This document shows, piece after piece, positions 52,523 through 62,477 of a stretch of DNA of 64,000 nt. How positions within the stretch are numbered: position 1 is the first letter of the stretch; each line of letters starts with the position of its first letter. The notes beneath the pieces are model-generated. The model ran no database searches and was not told the DNA's origin. It saw only the letters and a list, made by a program, of their open reading frames with translations. The position numbers and the translations under genes are program-made. The stretch is from the NCBI RefSeq assembly GCF_040144835.1, contig NZ_CP151632.1, positions 186,001-250,000 of the forward strand, read 5' to 3'. Origin of the DNA: Microbacterium sp. LWS13-1.2. GTDB lineage: Bacteria > Actinomycetota > Actinomycetes > Actinomycetales > Microbacteriaceae.

Positions 52523-54127
52523 GTGCCGAAGCCTGTCGTCCTCATCGCCGAAGAACTGTCTCCCGCCACGATCGACGCCCTGGGGCCCGACTTCGACGTG
52601 CGTCACGTCGACGGCACCGACCGCCCCGCGCTGCTGTCGGCCCTTGCCGATGCGCACGCGGTGCTCATCCGCTCGGCGACCAAGGTGGATGCCGAGGCGA
52701 TCGCCGCGGCTCCCGTGCTGAAGGTCGTCGCCCGCGCGGGCGTCGGCCTCGACAACGTCGACATCAAGACGGCCACGACGGCCGGCGTCATGGTCGTGAA
52801 CGCACCGACCTCCAACATCATCTCGGCTGCCGAGCTCACCGTCGGGCACATCCTCAGCCTCGCCCGCCGCATCCCGGCCGCTCACGCGTCGCTCGCCGGC
52901 GGCGCCTGGAAGCGCAGCTCGTACACCGGCACCGAGATCTTCGAGAAGACCGTCGGCATCATCGGCCTCGGCCGCATCGGCGCCCTCATCGCCGCGCGAC
53001 TGCAGGCGTTCGGGGTGTCGGTCGTCGCGTACGACCCCTACGTCACGCCGACGCGCGCCCAGCAGCTCGGTGTGCAGCTGCTCGACCTCGACGAGCTGCT
53101 CGCGCAGAGCGACTTCGTCACGATCCACATGCCGAAGACTCCCGAGACGACCGGCATGATCGGCGCCGAGCAGTTCCGCCTGATGAAGAAGACGGCGTTC
53201 GTCGTCAACGTCGCGCGCGGCGGCCTCATCGACGAAGAGGCGCTGTACACAGCTCTGAACGAGGGTGAGATCGCCGGAGCCGGCCTTGACGTGTTCACGA
53301 GCGAGCCGCCCGCGCCGGAGGGCACCGCGTTCCCGCTGCTGAGCCTGCCCAACGTCGTCGTCACGCCGCACCTCGGCGCCTCGACCGACGAGGCGCAGGA
53401 GAAGGCGGGCGTCTCGGTCGCGAAGTCCGTCAAGCTCGCGCTCGAGGGCGACCTCGTGCCCGATGCGGTGAACGTCGCGGGCGGCATCATCGACCCCTTC
53501 GTGCGTCCCGGCATCTCGCTGGTCGAGCAGCTCGGACAGTTCTTCACCGGGCTGGCGCACAGTGCCCTCACGAGCCTCGACATCGAGGTGCGCGGCGAGC
53601 TCGCGGCCTACGACGTCAGCGTCTACCGGCTGGCAGCCCTCAAGGGCATCCTCGCCAACGTCGTCAGCGAGAACGTCTCGTACGTGAACGCGCCGCTGTT
53701 CGCCGAGCAGCGCGGCATCGAGACCCGGCTGATCGTCGAGGCCGAGAGCCCGCTCTACCGCAACATCACGATCCTGCGCGGTACGCTCGCCGACGGCTCC
53801 GTGCTCACGGTCGCCGGCACGCTCGCCGGCACGCGCATGGTGCCCAAGGTCGTCGGCATCAACGGCTACGAGATCGAGGTGCCCATCGAGCGCCATCACC
53901 TCGTCATGCGCTACGCCGACCGTCCCGGCATCGTCGCGATCTACGGCCAGAAGCTCGGCAGCGCGGGGATCAACATCGCCGGGCTCCAGGTGGCGCAGGC
54001 CGACGCGAGCGGACGCGCCCTGTCGGTGCTCACGGTGGACTCGCCGGTGCCCGAGGACCTCCTCGACGAGATGCGCGAAGCGGTGGGCGCCGACCTGTTC
54101 CGCCGCATCGAGGTCACCGAGGACTGA
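52523..54127 (+). CDS. serA: D-3-phosphoglycerate dehydrogenase (long, ACT-containing form)
   Basis: A 534-residue enzyme of the long actinobacterial type. The substrate domain shows ARAGVGLDNVD, the NAD motif is GLGRIGALIAARLQAFG (about 150-166), catalytic His lies in VTPHLGASTDEAQEKAG, and an intervening domain plus C-terminal ACT domain (from about 455, HHLVMRYADRPGIVAIYG) allow serine feedback control. It starts serine synthesis from 3-phosphoglycerate. The GTG at 52523 has an AAAGGAA site. Confidence 0.96.
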   Translation: MPKPVVLIAEELSPATIDALGPDFDVRHVDGTDRPALLSALADAHAVLIRSATKVDAEAIAAAPVLKVVARAGVGLDNVDIKTATTAGVMVVNAPTSNIISAAELTVGHILSLARRIPAAHASLAGGAWKRSSYTGTEIFEKTVGIIGLGRIGALIAARLQAFGVSVVAYDPYVTPTRAQQLGVQLLDLDELLAQSDFVTIHMPKTPETTGMIGAEQFRLMKKTAFVVNVARGGLIDEEALYTALNEGEIAGAGLDVFTSEPPAPEGTAFPLLSLPNVVVTPHLGASTDEAQEKAGVSVAKSVKLALEGDLVPDAVNVAGGIIDPFVRPGISLVEQLGQFFTGLAHSALTSLDIEVRGELAAYDVSVYRLAALKGILANVVSENVSYVNAPLFAEQRGIETRLIVEAESPLYRNITILRGTLADGSVLTVAGTLAGTRMVPKVVGINGYEIEVPIERHHLVMRYADRPGIVAIYGQKLGSAGINIAGLQVAQADASGRALSVLTVDSPVPEDLLDEMREAVGADLFRRIEVTED

Positions 54128-54130
54128 GCG

Positions 54131-54643
54131 GTGGCACGGGGGGAGGCGTCCGCGCAGTCGCCTGCCCCCGTGCCCGCGTCCGGCGGGAGTCCGGTCTTCC
54201 GCAGCCTGGCCTTCGAAGGGCTGACGCGGTTCGACTACGGCGACGTGATCCTGGCATCCCAGCCGCCGCGCAGCACCGACGACCCGCGCGTGTGGGCCGA
54301 GACCCTGTTCGCTCCGTCGTCAGCGCCCGTTTGGGTGAAGGCGGCGATGGGTGTGCGCATGGCGCTCGCCCCGCTTCTCGGGCTGGAGGCCGCGCCGCGC
54401 GGAGTGTTCGAGGTTCGGACGGTGGTGGGCGAAGAGGCGCTCATCGAGTACGCCGACAAGCACCTCACCTTCCGCTGCGGTGTCGGGGTGGATGCCGAGG
54501 CCGCCGTCGTGCGCGTGACCACCGTGGTGACGTTCAACGACTGGCGCGGCCGGGTGTACTTCACCCCGGTGTCGCTCGCGCACCCGCTCGTGGTGCACGC
54601 CATGCTCCGTCGCGCGCGGCGCGCCCTCGCCCGGCAGGGCTGA
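54131..54643 (+). CDS. DUF2867-type protein
   Basis: A 170-residue soluble protein that starts with a GTG three bases after serA. FDYGDVILAS near the N-terminus, FEVRTVVGEEALIEYADKHLTFRCGV and VYFTPVSLAHPLVVHAML resemble DUF2867-domain proteins (START-like fold). No function is known. Because it has no own promoter it is probably read through from serA at a low level. Confidence 0.75.
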   Translation: MARGEASAQSPAPVPASGGSPVFRSLAFEGLTRFDYGDVILASQPPRSTDDPRVWAETLFAPSSAPVWVKAAMGVRMALAPLLGLEAAPRGVFEVRTVVGEEALIEYADKHLTFRCGVGVDAEAAVVRVTTVVTFNDWRGRVYFTPVSLAHPLVVHAMLRRARRALARQG

Positions 54644-54663
54644 GCCTGCAGCGCTCGGAGAGC

Positions 54664-55209
54664 TCAGATCCGGCTGGCGCCCTCCACCAGGGCGATGAGA
54701 GCATCGAGCGCGGGACCGCGGGGGACAGGCCCCGGGATCGAGCCGCCCGACAGGGCGTTGTTGAAGTAGAGCCCGTCGCTGACGAGCATCACCAGGTCGA
54801 GGGCGACCTCGTCCTTCGTGTGCGGGCGCAGCGCGGCGCCCCATTGCTCGCGGACGTCTCGCAGTGCGTCGCTGGCGACCGGATCACCGCCCTGCGCGAG
54901 CCGCGACGTGGCCAGGATCGCGCGGTCGATCGGATCGTTGGCCATGACCGATGTGCGCAGGAAGTACGCGATCGGACCCTCCGGAGCGGCGGCCATCACG
55001 GCCACATCCTCGGCGACGAGCGTCCGCAGGCGGTCGATGATCGCCGACTCGAGCGACTCCTTCGTGCCGAAGTGGTAGAGCAGACCGCCCTTCGACACGC
55101 CCGCCGCCTTCGCGGTGGCGTCCATGGTCGCGGCGCGCTCGCCCTCCTCGATGAGGATCTGCTCGAAGGCGTCGAGCACCTTCTCGCGGGCGAGGGGAGG
55201 GCGGCTCAT
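54664..55209 (-). CDS. TetR-family repressor of an MFS efflux gene
   Basis: A 181-residue TetR regulator; helix-turn-helix at about 8-50 (AREKVLDAFEQILIEEG, ATMDATAKAAGVSKGGLLYHFGTKE). It is divergent from an MFS drug-efflux gene 63 bases away with a perfect inverted repeat between them, the standard layout of a ligand-released efflux repressor. The convergent end with the DUF2867 gene leaves a 20-base gap. Confidence 0.9.
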   Translation of the reverse strand: MSRPPLAREKVLDAFEQILIEEGERAATMDATAKAAGVSKGGLLYHFGTKESLESAIIDRLRTLVAEDVAVMAAAPEGPIAYFLRTSVMANDPIDRAILATSRLAQGGDPVASDALRDVREQWGAALRPHTKDEVALDLVMLVSDGLYFNNALSGGSIPGPVPRGPALDALIALVEGASRI

Positions 55210-55222
55210 GGCGTCGATCGTA

Positions 55223-55270
55223 TCGACAGCTGGCCGCGCATTCTGATACTATACCGGCTGGACGGTATAG
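55223..55270 (+). promoter_or_regulatory. MFS promoter with TetR operator
   Basis: TCGACA (55223-55228), 16-base spacer, GATACT (55245-55250) form a promoter. CTATACC-N8-GGTATAG (55249-55270), a 22-bp perfect inverted repeat, covers its transcription start. Bound TetR would block the efflux gene directly. Confidence 0.7.
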
Positions 55271-55272
55271 AA

Positions 55273-56814
55273 ATGATGACTCTCACACAAGAACTCTCGC
55301 TCGCCGACGCCCAGGGACGGAAGGTCGGCTGGCGCGGCTGGGCGGCGCTCGTCGTGCTCATGCTGCCGGTGCTGCTCGTCTCGGTCGACAACACCGTGCT
55401 GAGCTTCGCACTCCCGTCGATCGCACTCGAGCTGGGGCCGTCGAGCGCCCAGCAGCTGTGGATCATCGACGCCTATCCGCTCGTGCTCGCGGGGTTGCTG
55501 GTCACGATGGGGACGCTGGGCGACCGGTTCGGCCGGCGACGGATGCTGCTCATCGGCGCGACCGGCTTCGCCGCGGTGTCGGTGCTCGCCGCCTTCGCCC
55601 CGAGCGCCGCCTGGCTCATCGCTGCGCGCGCCGGGATGGGCGTGTTCGGCGCGATGCTGATGCCCTCGACGCTGTCGCTGCTGCGCAGCATCTTCACCGA
55701 CCGCGATCAGCGCCGCCTTGCGATCGCGGTGTGGGCGGCCATGTTCTCCGCCGGCGCGGCACTCGGCCCGATCGTGGGTGGACTCCTGCTCGAGCACTTC
55801 TCGTGGGGCTCGGTGTTCCTGCTGTCGGTGCCCGTGCTCGTCCCGCTGCTCGTGCTGGCGCCGCTGCTCGTGCCCGAGAGCCGCGATCCGAAGCCCGGCC
55901 GCATCGACCCGCTGAGCATCGCGCTCTCGATGGCGACGATGATCCCGATCGTCTACGGGATCAAGGAGCTCGCCGTGCACGGGCTCGCCGTCGCCGCCTG
56001 GCTGCCGATGCTCGCCGGACTCGGGTTCGGCGTGCTGTTCGTGCGGCGCCAGCTGCGGGCGCGCACACCGATGCTCGACATGCGCCTGTTCCGCCGGGGG
56101 AGCTTCAGCGGCGCGCTGATGGTCAACCTCCTCAGCGTCATCGCGCTCGTCGGGTTCCTCTTCTTCGTGGCGCAGCACCTGCAGCTCATCGTCGGGCTCT
56201 CGCCCATGCAGGCGGGCCTCGCGCTCGTTCCGGGTCTCGCGATGATGATCGTCGCGGGTCTCGTGGTCGTGCCGATCTCCAAGAAGTGGCCCGCTCGCAT
56301 CGTCGTCCCTGTGGCGCTGATCTTCTCCGTGGCGGGCTACGTGACCGTGGCCTTCGCGACCGGACCCGAGAGCATCGCAGCGCTGGTGGCGGCCTTCGTC
56401 TCGCTCGGCATCGGCATCGGCGCGGCGGAGACGGTCTCGAACGAGCTGGTCCTCTCGAGCGCTCCGCCGGCCAAGGCGGGAGCTGCGAGCGCGGTCTCCG
56501 AGACCGCCTATGAACTGGGTGCCGTGCTGGGCACGACCGTGCTGGGCGGCATCCTCACGGCGCTCTACCGCACGAACCTCGTCGTGCCCGCGGGGGTTCC
56601 GGATGCCGCGGCCGAGGCTGCGTCCGAGACCCTCGCCGGTGCGGTGCACGCGGCCGGAGAGATCGGCGGCAGCACCGGCGAGGCGCTCTTCGAGGCGGCG
56701 GCGACGGCGTTCGACGCCGGGGTCACGGTCACCGCGCTGATCGGCGCCATCCTGGTCGTCATCGCGGGGGTCATCGCGGCCACTACCCTGGGAGGGTCCC
56801 GCCAGAAGTCGTAG
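55273..56814 (+). CDS. MFS multidrug efflux transporter (DHA2, 14-helix type)
   Basis: A 513-residue transporter with about 14 helices. Motif A reads [16 protein letters not shown] and motif [12 protein letters not shown]; the start [18 protein letters not shown] is typical of the DHA2 family (SmvA/QacA-like). It would export cationic dyes, biocides or similar compounds by proton antiport. There is no clear ribosome site before ATG 55273 or 55276; the predicted leader is about 15 bases. Its 3' end contains the leuB promoter. Confidence 0.92.
   Translation: MMTLTQELSLADAQGRKVGWRGWAALVVLMLPVLLVSVDNTVLSFALPSIALELGPSSAQQLWIIDAYPLVLAGLLVTMGTLGDRFGRRRMLLIGATGFAAVSVLAAFAPSAAWLIAARAGMGVFGAMLMPSTLSLLRSIFTDRDQRRLAIAVWAAMFSAGAALGPIVGGLLLEHFSWGSVFLLSVPVLVPLLVLAPLLVPESRDPKPGRIDPLSIALSMATMIPIVYGIKELAVHGLAVAAWLPMLAGLGFGVLFVRRQLRARTPMLDMRLFRRGSFSGALMVNLLSVIALVGFLFFVAQHLQLIVGLSPMQAGLALVPGLAMMIVAGLVVVPISKKWPARIVVPVALIFSVAGYVTVAFATGPESIAALVAAFVSLGIGIGAAETVSNELVLSSAPPAKAGAASAVSETAYELGAVLGTTVLGGILTALYRTNLVVPAGVPDAAAEAASETLAGAVHAAGEIGGSTGEALFEAAATAFDAGVTVTALIGAILVVIAGVIAATTLGGSRQKS
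56784..56789 (+). promoter_or_regulatory. -10 box of leuB inside the MFS gene end
   Basis: TACCCT lies 32 bases before the leuB ATG and within the last codons of the MFS gene, so leuB can be transcribed without the efflux promoter. The short leader contains TAGGAG. Confidence 0.4.
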
Positions 56815-56821
56815 GAGCACT

Positions 56822-57883
56822 ATGTCGCGCGTCGTGAAGCTGGCCGTCATCCCGGGTGACGGCATCGGTCCGGAGGTCATCGCGGAGGCGGAGAAGGTGC
56901 TGGATGCCGCGGCCGCGGGCAGCGGCATCCGCTTCGAGAAGACGCGCTTCTCGCTGGGCGCCGCCCGCTTCCTCGACACCGGCGACACGCTGACCGGCGA
57001 GGACCTCGCCGCGATCAAGGACCACGACGCGATCCTGCTCGGCGCGGTCGGGGGAGTTCCCGGCGATCCTCGCCTCAAGAACGCCAACATCGAGCGCGGA
57101 ATGCTGCTGAAGCTGCGGTTCGAGCTCGACCACTACGTCAACCTGCGGCCGTCGAAGCTGTACCCGGGTGTGCCCGGGCCGCTCGCCGCGCCGGGCGACG
57201 TCGACTTCGTCGTCGTCCGCGAAGGCACCGAGGGGCCGTACGTCGGCAACGGCGGGTCGATCCGCACCGGCACGCCGCACGAGGTTGCCAACGAGACCTC
57301 GGTCAACACCGCGTTCGGGGTCGAACGGGTCGTGCGCTACGCGTTCGATCTGGCCGAGCGCCGCCGCCGCAAGCTCACCCTCGTGCACAAGACGAACGTC
57401 CTCGTCCACGCCGGTGGCATCTGGAAGCGCCTCGTCGACGAGGTCGCGCTCGAGCATCCGGACGTGACCGTAGACTATGTGCACGTCGACGCGGCCACCA
57501 TCTACCTGGTCACGAACCCGAGCCGCTTCGACGTGATCGTCACCGACAACCTCTTCGGCGACATCCTCACCGACTTGGCCGGCGCCGTCACCGGTGGCAT
57601 CGGCCTCGCAGCCTCGGGGAACATCAATCCCGATGGCGCGTTCCCCTCGATGTTCGAGCCCGTGCACGGATCGGCGCCCGACATCGCAGGCCAGCAGAAG
57701 GCCGATCCCACGGCCGCGATCCTCTCGGTCTCACTGCTGCTCGATCATCTCGGGCTCCAGGACGAGGCCCGCCGCGTCACGACCGCGGTCGAGGAGGATC
57801 TTGCCGCACGCGGTTCCGACGCGGGCGCGACCCGCACGACGACAGAGATCGGCGACGCGATCGTCGCCCGACTCCAGGCGTAA
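56822..57883 (+). CDS. leuB: 3-isopropylmalate dehydrogenase
   Basis: A 353-residue enzyme of leucine synthesis. It shows [12 protein letters not shown] at the N-terminus, the substrate loop [11 protein letters not shown], and the metal-binding [30 protein letters not shown] (quoted in part). It oxidatively decarboxylates 3-isopropylmalate with NAD. A TAGGAG site lies five bases before the ATG. It is followed by ilvE, the last step of the same pathways. Confidence 0.96.
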   Translation: MSRVVKLAVIPGDGIGPEVIAEAEKVLDAAAAGSGIRFEKTRFSLGAARFLDTGDTLTGEDLAAIKDHDAILLGAVGGVPGDPRLKNANIERGMLLKLRFELDHYVNLRPSKLYPGVPGPLAAPGDVDFVVVREGTEGPYVGNGGSIRTGTPHEVANETSVNTAFGVERVVRYAFDLAERRRRKLTLVHKTNVLVHAGGIWKRLVDEVALEHPDVTVDYVHVDAATIYLVTNPSRFDVIVTDNLFGDILTDLAGAVTGGIGLAASGNINPDGAFPSMFEPVHGSAPDIAGQQKADPTAAILSVSLLLDHLGLQDEARRVTTAVEEDLAARGSDAGATRTTTEIGDAIVARLQA

Positions 57884-57922
57884 TCTGAGATCACGTCGTC
57901 CTACCGACAGAGGATTCCACCC

Positions 57923-59035
57923 ATGACCATCGACCTTCCCCTCCAGGCGCCCTCGGCCGCAGGCCCCGTCTGGAACGTCACGCGGAACACCGAGGCGACG
58001 CCGGATGCCGAGCGCGAGGCGATCCTCGCCGATCCGGGCTTCGGACAGCACTTCACCGACCACATGGTCGACATCTGCTGGTCCGAGAAGGGCGGATGGC
58101 ACCGGCCGCGCGTGCAGCCCTACGGCCCGATCCCGCTCGACCCTGCTGCGGCCGTGCTGCACTACTCGCAGGAGATCTTCGAGGGCCTCAAGGCCTACCG
58201 TCACGCCGACGGGTCGATCTGGACCTTCCGCCCGGACCGGAACGCGGCCCGCCTGCAGCGCTCGGCGCAGCGACTGGCGCTTCCGGAGCTGCCGACCGAG
58301 TACTTCCTCGAGTCGCTGCGCGAGCTCATCGCCGTCGACAGCGCGTGGGTTCCGACGGCGCCCGAGACGAGCCTGTACCTGCGCCCCTTCATGTTCGCGA
58401 AAGAGGCGTTCCTGGGCGTCCGTGCGGCGAAGAAGGTCGGGTACTACCTCATCGCCAGCCCCGCGGCCGCCTACTTCGCCGGCGGCGTGCAGCCGGTCAA
58501 CATCGCGCTGTCGACCCGCTACGCCCGCGCCGGCAAGGGCGGCACGGGCGCGGCGAAGACCGGCGGGAACTACGCGTCCAGCCTGCTGCCGCAGGCGGAG
58601 GCCTACGAGAAGGGCTGCCAGCAGGTGCTCTTCCTCGACGACGGCTACATCGAGGAGCTCGGGGGCATGAACCTCGTCCTCGTGACGGACGACGGCCGCC
58701 TCATCACTCCCGAGTCCGACTCGATCCTCCAGGGCATCACGCTCGCGTCGGTGCTGCAGCTCGCGCAGGACCGCGGACTCGTCGTCGAGCAGCGCAAGGT
58801 CTCGATCGACGAGTGGCGCGAGGGTGCGGCATCTGGCTCCATCGTGGGCGCGTTCGCGTGCGGCACGGCGGCGGTCATCGTGCCGATCGGCAAGCTCGTC
58901 GCCGACGACTACGAGATCGTCCACGACGGCGACGCGGCGTCCGAGCTGGCCCTGTCGCTCCGCGAGGAGCTCACCGGCATCCAGTACGGGCGCGTGGCCG
59001 ATCTCCACGGGTGGCTGACGCGCCTCGACGGCTGA
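57923..59035 (+). CDS. ilvE: Branched-chain amino-acid aminotransferase
   Basis: A 370-residue class IV PLP enzyme. FEGLKAYRHADGSIWTFRP, the PLP-lysine region with KTGGNYASSLLPQAEA and ELGGMNLVLV are conserved. It transfers the amino group from glutamate to the keto acids of Val, Ile and Leu. TAATCT (57881-57886), overlapping the leuB stop codon, is a possible separate -10 box, and ACAGAGGATT a ribosome site. Confidence 0.96.
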   Translation: MTIDLPLQAPSAAGPVWNVTRNTEATPDAEREAILADPGFGQHFTDHMVDICWSEKGGWHRPRVQPYGPIPLDPAAAVLHYSQEIFEGLKAYRHADGSIWTFRPDRNAARLQRSAQRLALPELPTEYFLESLRELIAVDSAWVPTAPETSLYLRPFMFAKEAFLGVRAAKKVGYYLIASPAAAYFAGGVQPVNIALSTRYARAGKGGTGAAKTGGNYASSLLPQAEAYEKGCQQVLFLDDGYIEELGGMNLVLVTDDGRLITPESDSILQGITLASVLQLAQDRGLVVEQRKVSIDEWREGAASGSIVGAFACGTAAVIVPIGKLVADDYEIVHDGDAASELALSLREELTGIQYGRVADLHGWLTRLDG

Positions 59036-59049
59036 TCCATCGGCTTCAT

Positions 59050-59090
59050 GAAAGCCCCGGGCCCCGCGCTGCGCGGCGCCCGGGGCTTTC
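59050..59090 (+). terminator. Terminator after ilvE
   Basis: GAAAGCCCCGGGC (59050-59062) pairs perfectly with 59078-59090 over a 15-base loop that itself contains a GCGC/GCGC stem; the stem ends in CTTTC. Confidence 0.8.
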
Positions 59091-59108
59091 CGTGTCGGAG
59101 GGGATGGC

Positions 59109-59114
59109 TAGGCT
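59109..59114 (+). promoter_or_regulatory. -10 box of a leaderless FAH-family transcript
   Basis: TAGGCT ends six bases before the GTG at 59121 with no ribosome site. Confidence 0.55.
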
Positions 59115-59120
59115 GATCCG

Positions 59121-59888
59121 GTGAGGATCGCGCGCTTCAGCCACAATGACGCCATCAAGTTCGGGATCGTCGACGAGGGGGAACTCGTCGTCCTCGCCGG
59201 CGACCCGATGTTCGCCGGGTACGACACGACGGGGGAGCGCGTGCCGCTCGCCGACGTCGCGCTGCTGGCGCCGGTCATCCCCCGCTCGAAGCTCGTCTGC
59301 GTCGGCCGCAACTACCGCGACCATGCCGCGGAGCTCGGCAACGACGTCCCCACCGCGCCGATGCTGTTCTTCAAGCCCAACACCACGGTGATCGGTCCGG
59401 GCGACGCCGTCGTGCTGCCGAAGGGCTCGGACTTCATCAGCTTCGAGGGCGAGCTCGCCGCTGTCATCGGTCGGATCGCGAAGAACGTGCCGGCCGCGAA
59501 CGCTCTCGACTACGTCTTCGGCTACACCATCGCCAACGACCTCACCGCCCGCGACTGGCAGAAGTCCGACGGGCAGTGGGCTCGCGCCAAGGGGTTCGAC
59601 ACGTCCTGCCCGCTCGGCCCCGCCATCGAGACGGAGTTCGACGTCGACGGCCCGGCGGAGATCACGACGCGCCTGAACGGCGAGGTCCGGCAGCAGGGCC
59701 CGATCAGCGACATGATCTTCTCGCTCGCCGATGTGATCGCGTACGCCTCCGCGGCGTTCACGCTTCTGCCGGGGGACGTGATCCTCACCGGAACCCCGGC
59801 GGGCGTCGGCCAGATCGTCGCGGGCGACACCGTCGAGGTCGAGATCACCGGTCTCGGCATCCTGCGCAACACGGCTCGTGACGCCTGA
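59121..59888 (+). CDS. Fumarylacetoacetate-hydrolase-family protein
   Basis: A 255-residue FAH-fold enzyme. [23 protein letters not shown], the metal-binding [11 protein letters not shown] and NDLTARDWQ, and the late [17 protein letters not shown] are all present. Such proteins cleave or decarboxylate beta-keto acids (acylpyruvates, oxaloacetate, 2-oxo-hept-ene-dioate). No aromatic-pathway genes are near, so an acylpyruvate or oxaloacetate housekeeping role is more likely. It starts as a leaderless GTG. Confidence 0.92.
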   Translation: MRIARFSHNDAIKFGIVDEGELVVLAGDPMFAGYDTTGERVPLADVALLAPVIPRSKLVCVGRNYRDHAAELGNDVPTAPMLFFKPNTTVIGPGDAVVLPKGSDFISFEGELAAVIGRIAKNVPAANALDYVFGYTIANDLTARDWQKSDGQWARAKGFDTSCPLGPAIETEFDVDGPAEITTRLNGEVRQQGPISDMIFSLADVIAYASAAFTLLPGDVILTGTPAGVGQIVAGDTVEVEITGLGILRNTARDA

Positions 59889-61200
59889 CGAGAGCGGCAG
59901 GACACCCCACGCCGATCCCGTCGGCGTGAGGCTCGACAGCGGGACCACCGCCGAAGAGGTGGCCGCGGTTCAGCGGCGAACGGTCTGGGTGCTCTCCCTC
60001 GGTCAGGTGCTCGGGGGACTGGCCTTCGGCGCCACACTGTCGCTCGGTGCGGTGCTTGCGGCAGAGCTCTCGGGCGAGGACGCGTTCTCCGGGCTCGCCG
60101 CGGCCGCGGTGACCTTCGGCACCGCGCTGACGGCCGTGCCGCTCGCGGCGATCGCTCGCCGCCGGGGTCGGCGGCTGTCGCTCACGACAGGAATGGCGGT
60201 CGCCCTCGTCGGCGTCGGACTGGTGATCGTCGCCGTCGCCCTGGCCGCGTTCCCGCTGCTGCTCGTCGGGTTCCTCATCATCGGAGCGGGCCAGGCGGCC
60301 AACCTGCAGTCGCGCTTCGCCGCCGCCGACCTGGCGACGGATGCCTCGCGCGGTCGTGATCTCTCGATCGTCGTGTGGGCGACCACGGTGGGCGCCGTTC
60401 TCGGGCCGAACCTCACGGGTCCCGGTGAAGTGATCGGCAGCGCGATCGGCATGCCGGCGCTCACCGGCGCCTACCTGTTCACGCTCGTCGCTCAGGGACT
60501 CGCCATCGTGCTCTACCTCGTCGCCATGAGGCCCGACCCGCTGCTCCTCGCACAGCGCGTCGTCGCGTCGGCTCGGGCAGGCAGCCGCGTCATCGCCAAG
60601 GCCGATCGACCGGTCGCCGCACGCTACGCGATCTTCGCGGTCGCCGCCGCCCACGGCACGATGGTGTCGGTGATGGCGATGACCCCGGTGCACCTGGCGC
60701 ATCTGACCCACGGCGCATCCGAGGCCGCGACGCTGTCGATCATCGGGCTGACGATCAGCCTCCACATCGCCGGGATGTACGTGCTTTCGCCGGTCTTCGG
60801 CATCCTCGCCGATAAAGTCGGACGCGTCCCGACCATCCTCATCGGCCAGGTCCTCCTCGTGGCCGCCCTCCTCACCGCCTCGTTCGGGCAGCTCTCGACG
60901 ACCGCGGTGACGGTGGCGCTCGTGCTCCTGGGCCTCGGGTGGAGCGCGTCGACGGTCGCCGGATCGACCCTGCTCACCGAGTCGTCGTCCGAGGCGCTGC
61001 GCACCCGGCGCCAGGGCTTCAGCGACTTCACGATGAGCATCGTGGGCGGCCTCGGCGCGATCGCGGCCGGCGCGGTGCTCGGCTGGATCGGCTACGGCGG
61101 GCTCGCCCTCGTCGTGCTGGTGCTCGTCGCCGCCTCGGTGCTGCTCGCTCCGCTCGGCTGGCGCGCATCCCGCGCTCGCCCGGCGAGTCAGCCGGGCTGA
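59878..61200 (+). CDS. MFS transporter
   Basis: A 440-residue MFS protein with about 12 helices. The loop [14 protein letters not shown] after helix 2 and the second-half loop [15 protein letters not shown] match motif A and its repeat. The GTG at 59878 overlaps the FAH stop by 11 bases; a later GTG at 59926 is also in frame. It is coupled to the FAH gene. The substrate is unknown. The gene ends inside a 40-bp tandem repeat. Confidence 0.88.
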   Translation: MTPDESGRTPHADPVGVRLDSGTTAEEVAAVQRRTVWVLSLGQVLGGLAFGATLSLGAVLAAELSGEDAFSGLAAAAVTFGTALTAVPLAAIARRRGRRLSLTTGMAVALVGVGLVIVAVALAAFPLLLVGFLIIGAGQAANLQSRFAAADLATDASRGRDLSIVVWATTVGAVLGPNLTGPGEVIGSAIGMPALTGAYLFTLVAQGLAIVLYLVAMRPDPLLLAQRVVASARAGSRVIAKADRPVAARYAIFAVAAAHGTMVSVMAMTPVHLAHLTHGASEAATLSIIGLTISLHIAGMYVLSPVFGILADKVGRVPTILIGQVLLVAALLTASFGQLSTTAVTVALVLLGLGWSASTVAGSTLLTESSSEALRTRRQGFSDFTMSIVGGLGAIAAGAVLGWIGYGGLALVVLVLVAASVLLAPLGWRASRARPASQPG

Positions 61201-61255
61201 GGTTCAGAACCGCGATCGCCCGGCGTGTCAGCCGGGCGGACGCTCAGAACCGCGT
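61176..61255. repeat. Tandem 40-bp repeat carrying two terminator hairpins
   Basis: Two units of 40 bp (61176-61215 and 61216-61255) differ at only a few positions. Each has GCCCGGC, six bases, GCCGGGC (hairpins at 61178-61197 and 61218-61237) and ends with TCAGAACCGCG. The first unit includes the stop codon of the MFS gene; the second lies free between convergent genes. It looks like a recent duplication of a terminator. Confidence 0.7.
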
Positions 61256-61328
61256 CTCGACGAGGCCGGTGACGATCGCGCTCGACGGGTCGTCGAGCGA
61301 GCGCAGTCGGCGCCGGGCGGCGCAGGCG

Positions 61329-62396
61329 TCAGTGGCCGAGCGCTGCGAGCGCGAGGTCGACGTCGTCCTCGTCGTTGAAGACGTGGAAAGCGACGCGTGC
61401 GCGGCCGGATCGACCCGACGCGGTGATGCCCGCTGTGGTGAGCCGCGCGAGCTCGCCGCCATCGGGGTCGTCCCAGGTGACGATCGCCGAGGCCCGCTTC
61501 GGCTCCGCGATGCCGCGTCCGGCGCGGAAGGCGGCGGCCAGCCCGGTGGCGTGCGCGTGGAGCTCGGTCGGCTCGAGTGCGGCGAACAGCTCGAGCGCGG
61601 GTGCCGCACCGACGAACGCCTGCCAGGCCGGCGACACGTCGAACCGGCGGGCGTCGGGGGCGAGCTCGACATCGCCGCCGTAGCACGACGTCCACGGGTC
61701 GTCGCCCGCGTACCATCCGGCGTTGAGCGGGGTCATGCGCGCGGCGAGCCTGTCCGAGATGGTCAGGAACGACACGCCCCGCGGCGCGCAGAGCCATTTG
61801 TAGGCGTGACACACCACGGCATCGAAGCCGGATGCCGCGACCGGCAGCCAGCCGACCGCCTGTGTCGCGTCGCAGAGTGTGAGCGCGCCCTGCCGCGACG
61901 CCGCGGCGACGATGGCGGCGGTATCCGCCACCTCTCCGGTGGCGGACTGCACGACAGAGAACGCGACGAGCGCCGTGCGCGGGAGCACGTGGGCAGCGAG
62001 GTCGTGAAGGGGCGCCGTGCGCACGACCAGGCCCCGGCCGGAGTGCACGAACGGCAGCACCATCGACGAGAACTCTCCGTCGGGGACGAGCACCTCGGCC
62101 CCTTCCGGCAACGCCGTGGCGACGAGCCCGACCGCGACCGACGTCTGCGAGCCGATCGCCACCCGCTCGGCGCCCACATCGACCAGTGACGCGAACAGTC
62201 CGCGCGAGCGCTCGACCGCCGCGCAGTACGCGGCGAGGTCGGGCCGGCCGGATCCGGCTGCGTCCAGATCGGCGATGACGGCGCGTCGCGTCGCGCGGCT
62301 GGGCAGGCCCACCGTACACGCGGCGAGGTAGTCGCGGCCGCCGTCGAACTCGCGGCGCGCGGCGGCGAGAGCGGGGGAGTCGGCGAGTGCGGGCAT
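61329..62396 (-). CDS. Class V aminotransferase (cysteine-desulfurase-like fold)
   Basis: A 355-residue PLP enzyme of fold type I, class V. The PLP lysine is in CHAYKWLCAPRG, with LCDATQAVGWLP (Asp that binds the pyridine nitrogen) before it. The N-terminus FDGGRDYLAACTVGLPSRATR fits the kynureninase/isopenicillin-epimerase-like group. The conserved Cys of desulfurases is not evident. It is divergent from a LysR regulator; a CACTCT box lies six bases before the ATG at 62396 on the minus strand. The substrate is unknown. Confidence 0.88.
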   Translation of the reverse strand: MPALADSPALAAARREFDGGRDYLAACTVGLPSRATRRAVIADLDAAGSGRPDLAAYCAAVERSRGLFASLVDVGAERVAIGSQTSVAVGLVATALPEGAEVLVPDGEFSSMVLPFVHSGRGLVVRTAPLHDLAAHVLPRTALVAFSVVQSATGEVADTAAIVAAASRQGALTLCDATQAVGWLPVAASGFDAVVCHAYKWLCAPRGVSFLTISDRLAARMTPLNAGWYAGDDPWTSCYGGDVELAPDARRFDVSPAWQAFVGAAPALELFAALEPTELHAHATGLAAAFRAGRGIAEPKRASAIVTWDDPDGGELARLTTAGITASGRSGRARVAFHVFNDEDDVDLALAALGH

Positions 62397-62452
62397 GCAT
62401 CCAGAGTGAACCCGCGGATTGCGCATGTCTACGGCAGGTGTCCCATGCGACA

Positions 62453-62471
62453 CATAACAGAGTCTTATGAT
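62453..62471 (+). promoter_or_regulatory. LysR box overlapping the regulator's leaderless promoter
   Basis: CATAA-N7-TTATG (62453-62469) is a perfect interrupted dyad with the T-N11-A layout of LysR sites. It overlaps the -10 box TATGAT (62466-62471), which stands six bases before the GTG at 62478. It also lies between the two divergent genes, so it can serve autorepression and activation of the aminotransferase gene. Confidence 0.65.
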
Positions 62472-62477
62472 TGGCGC

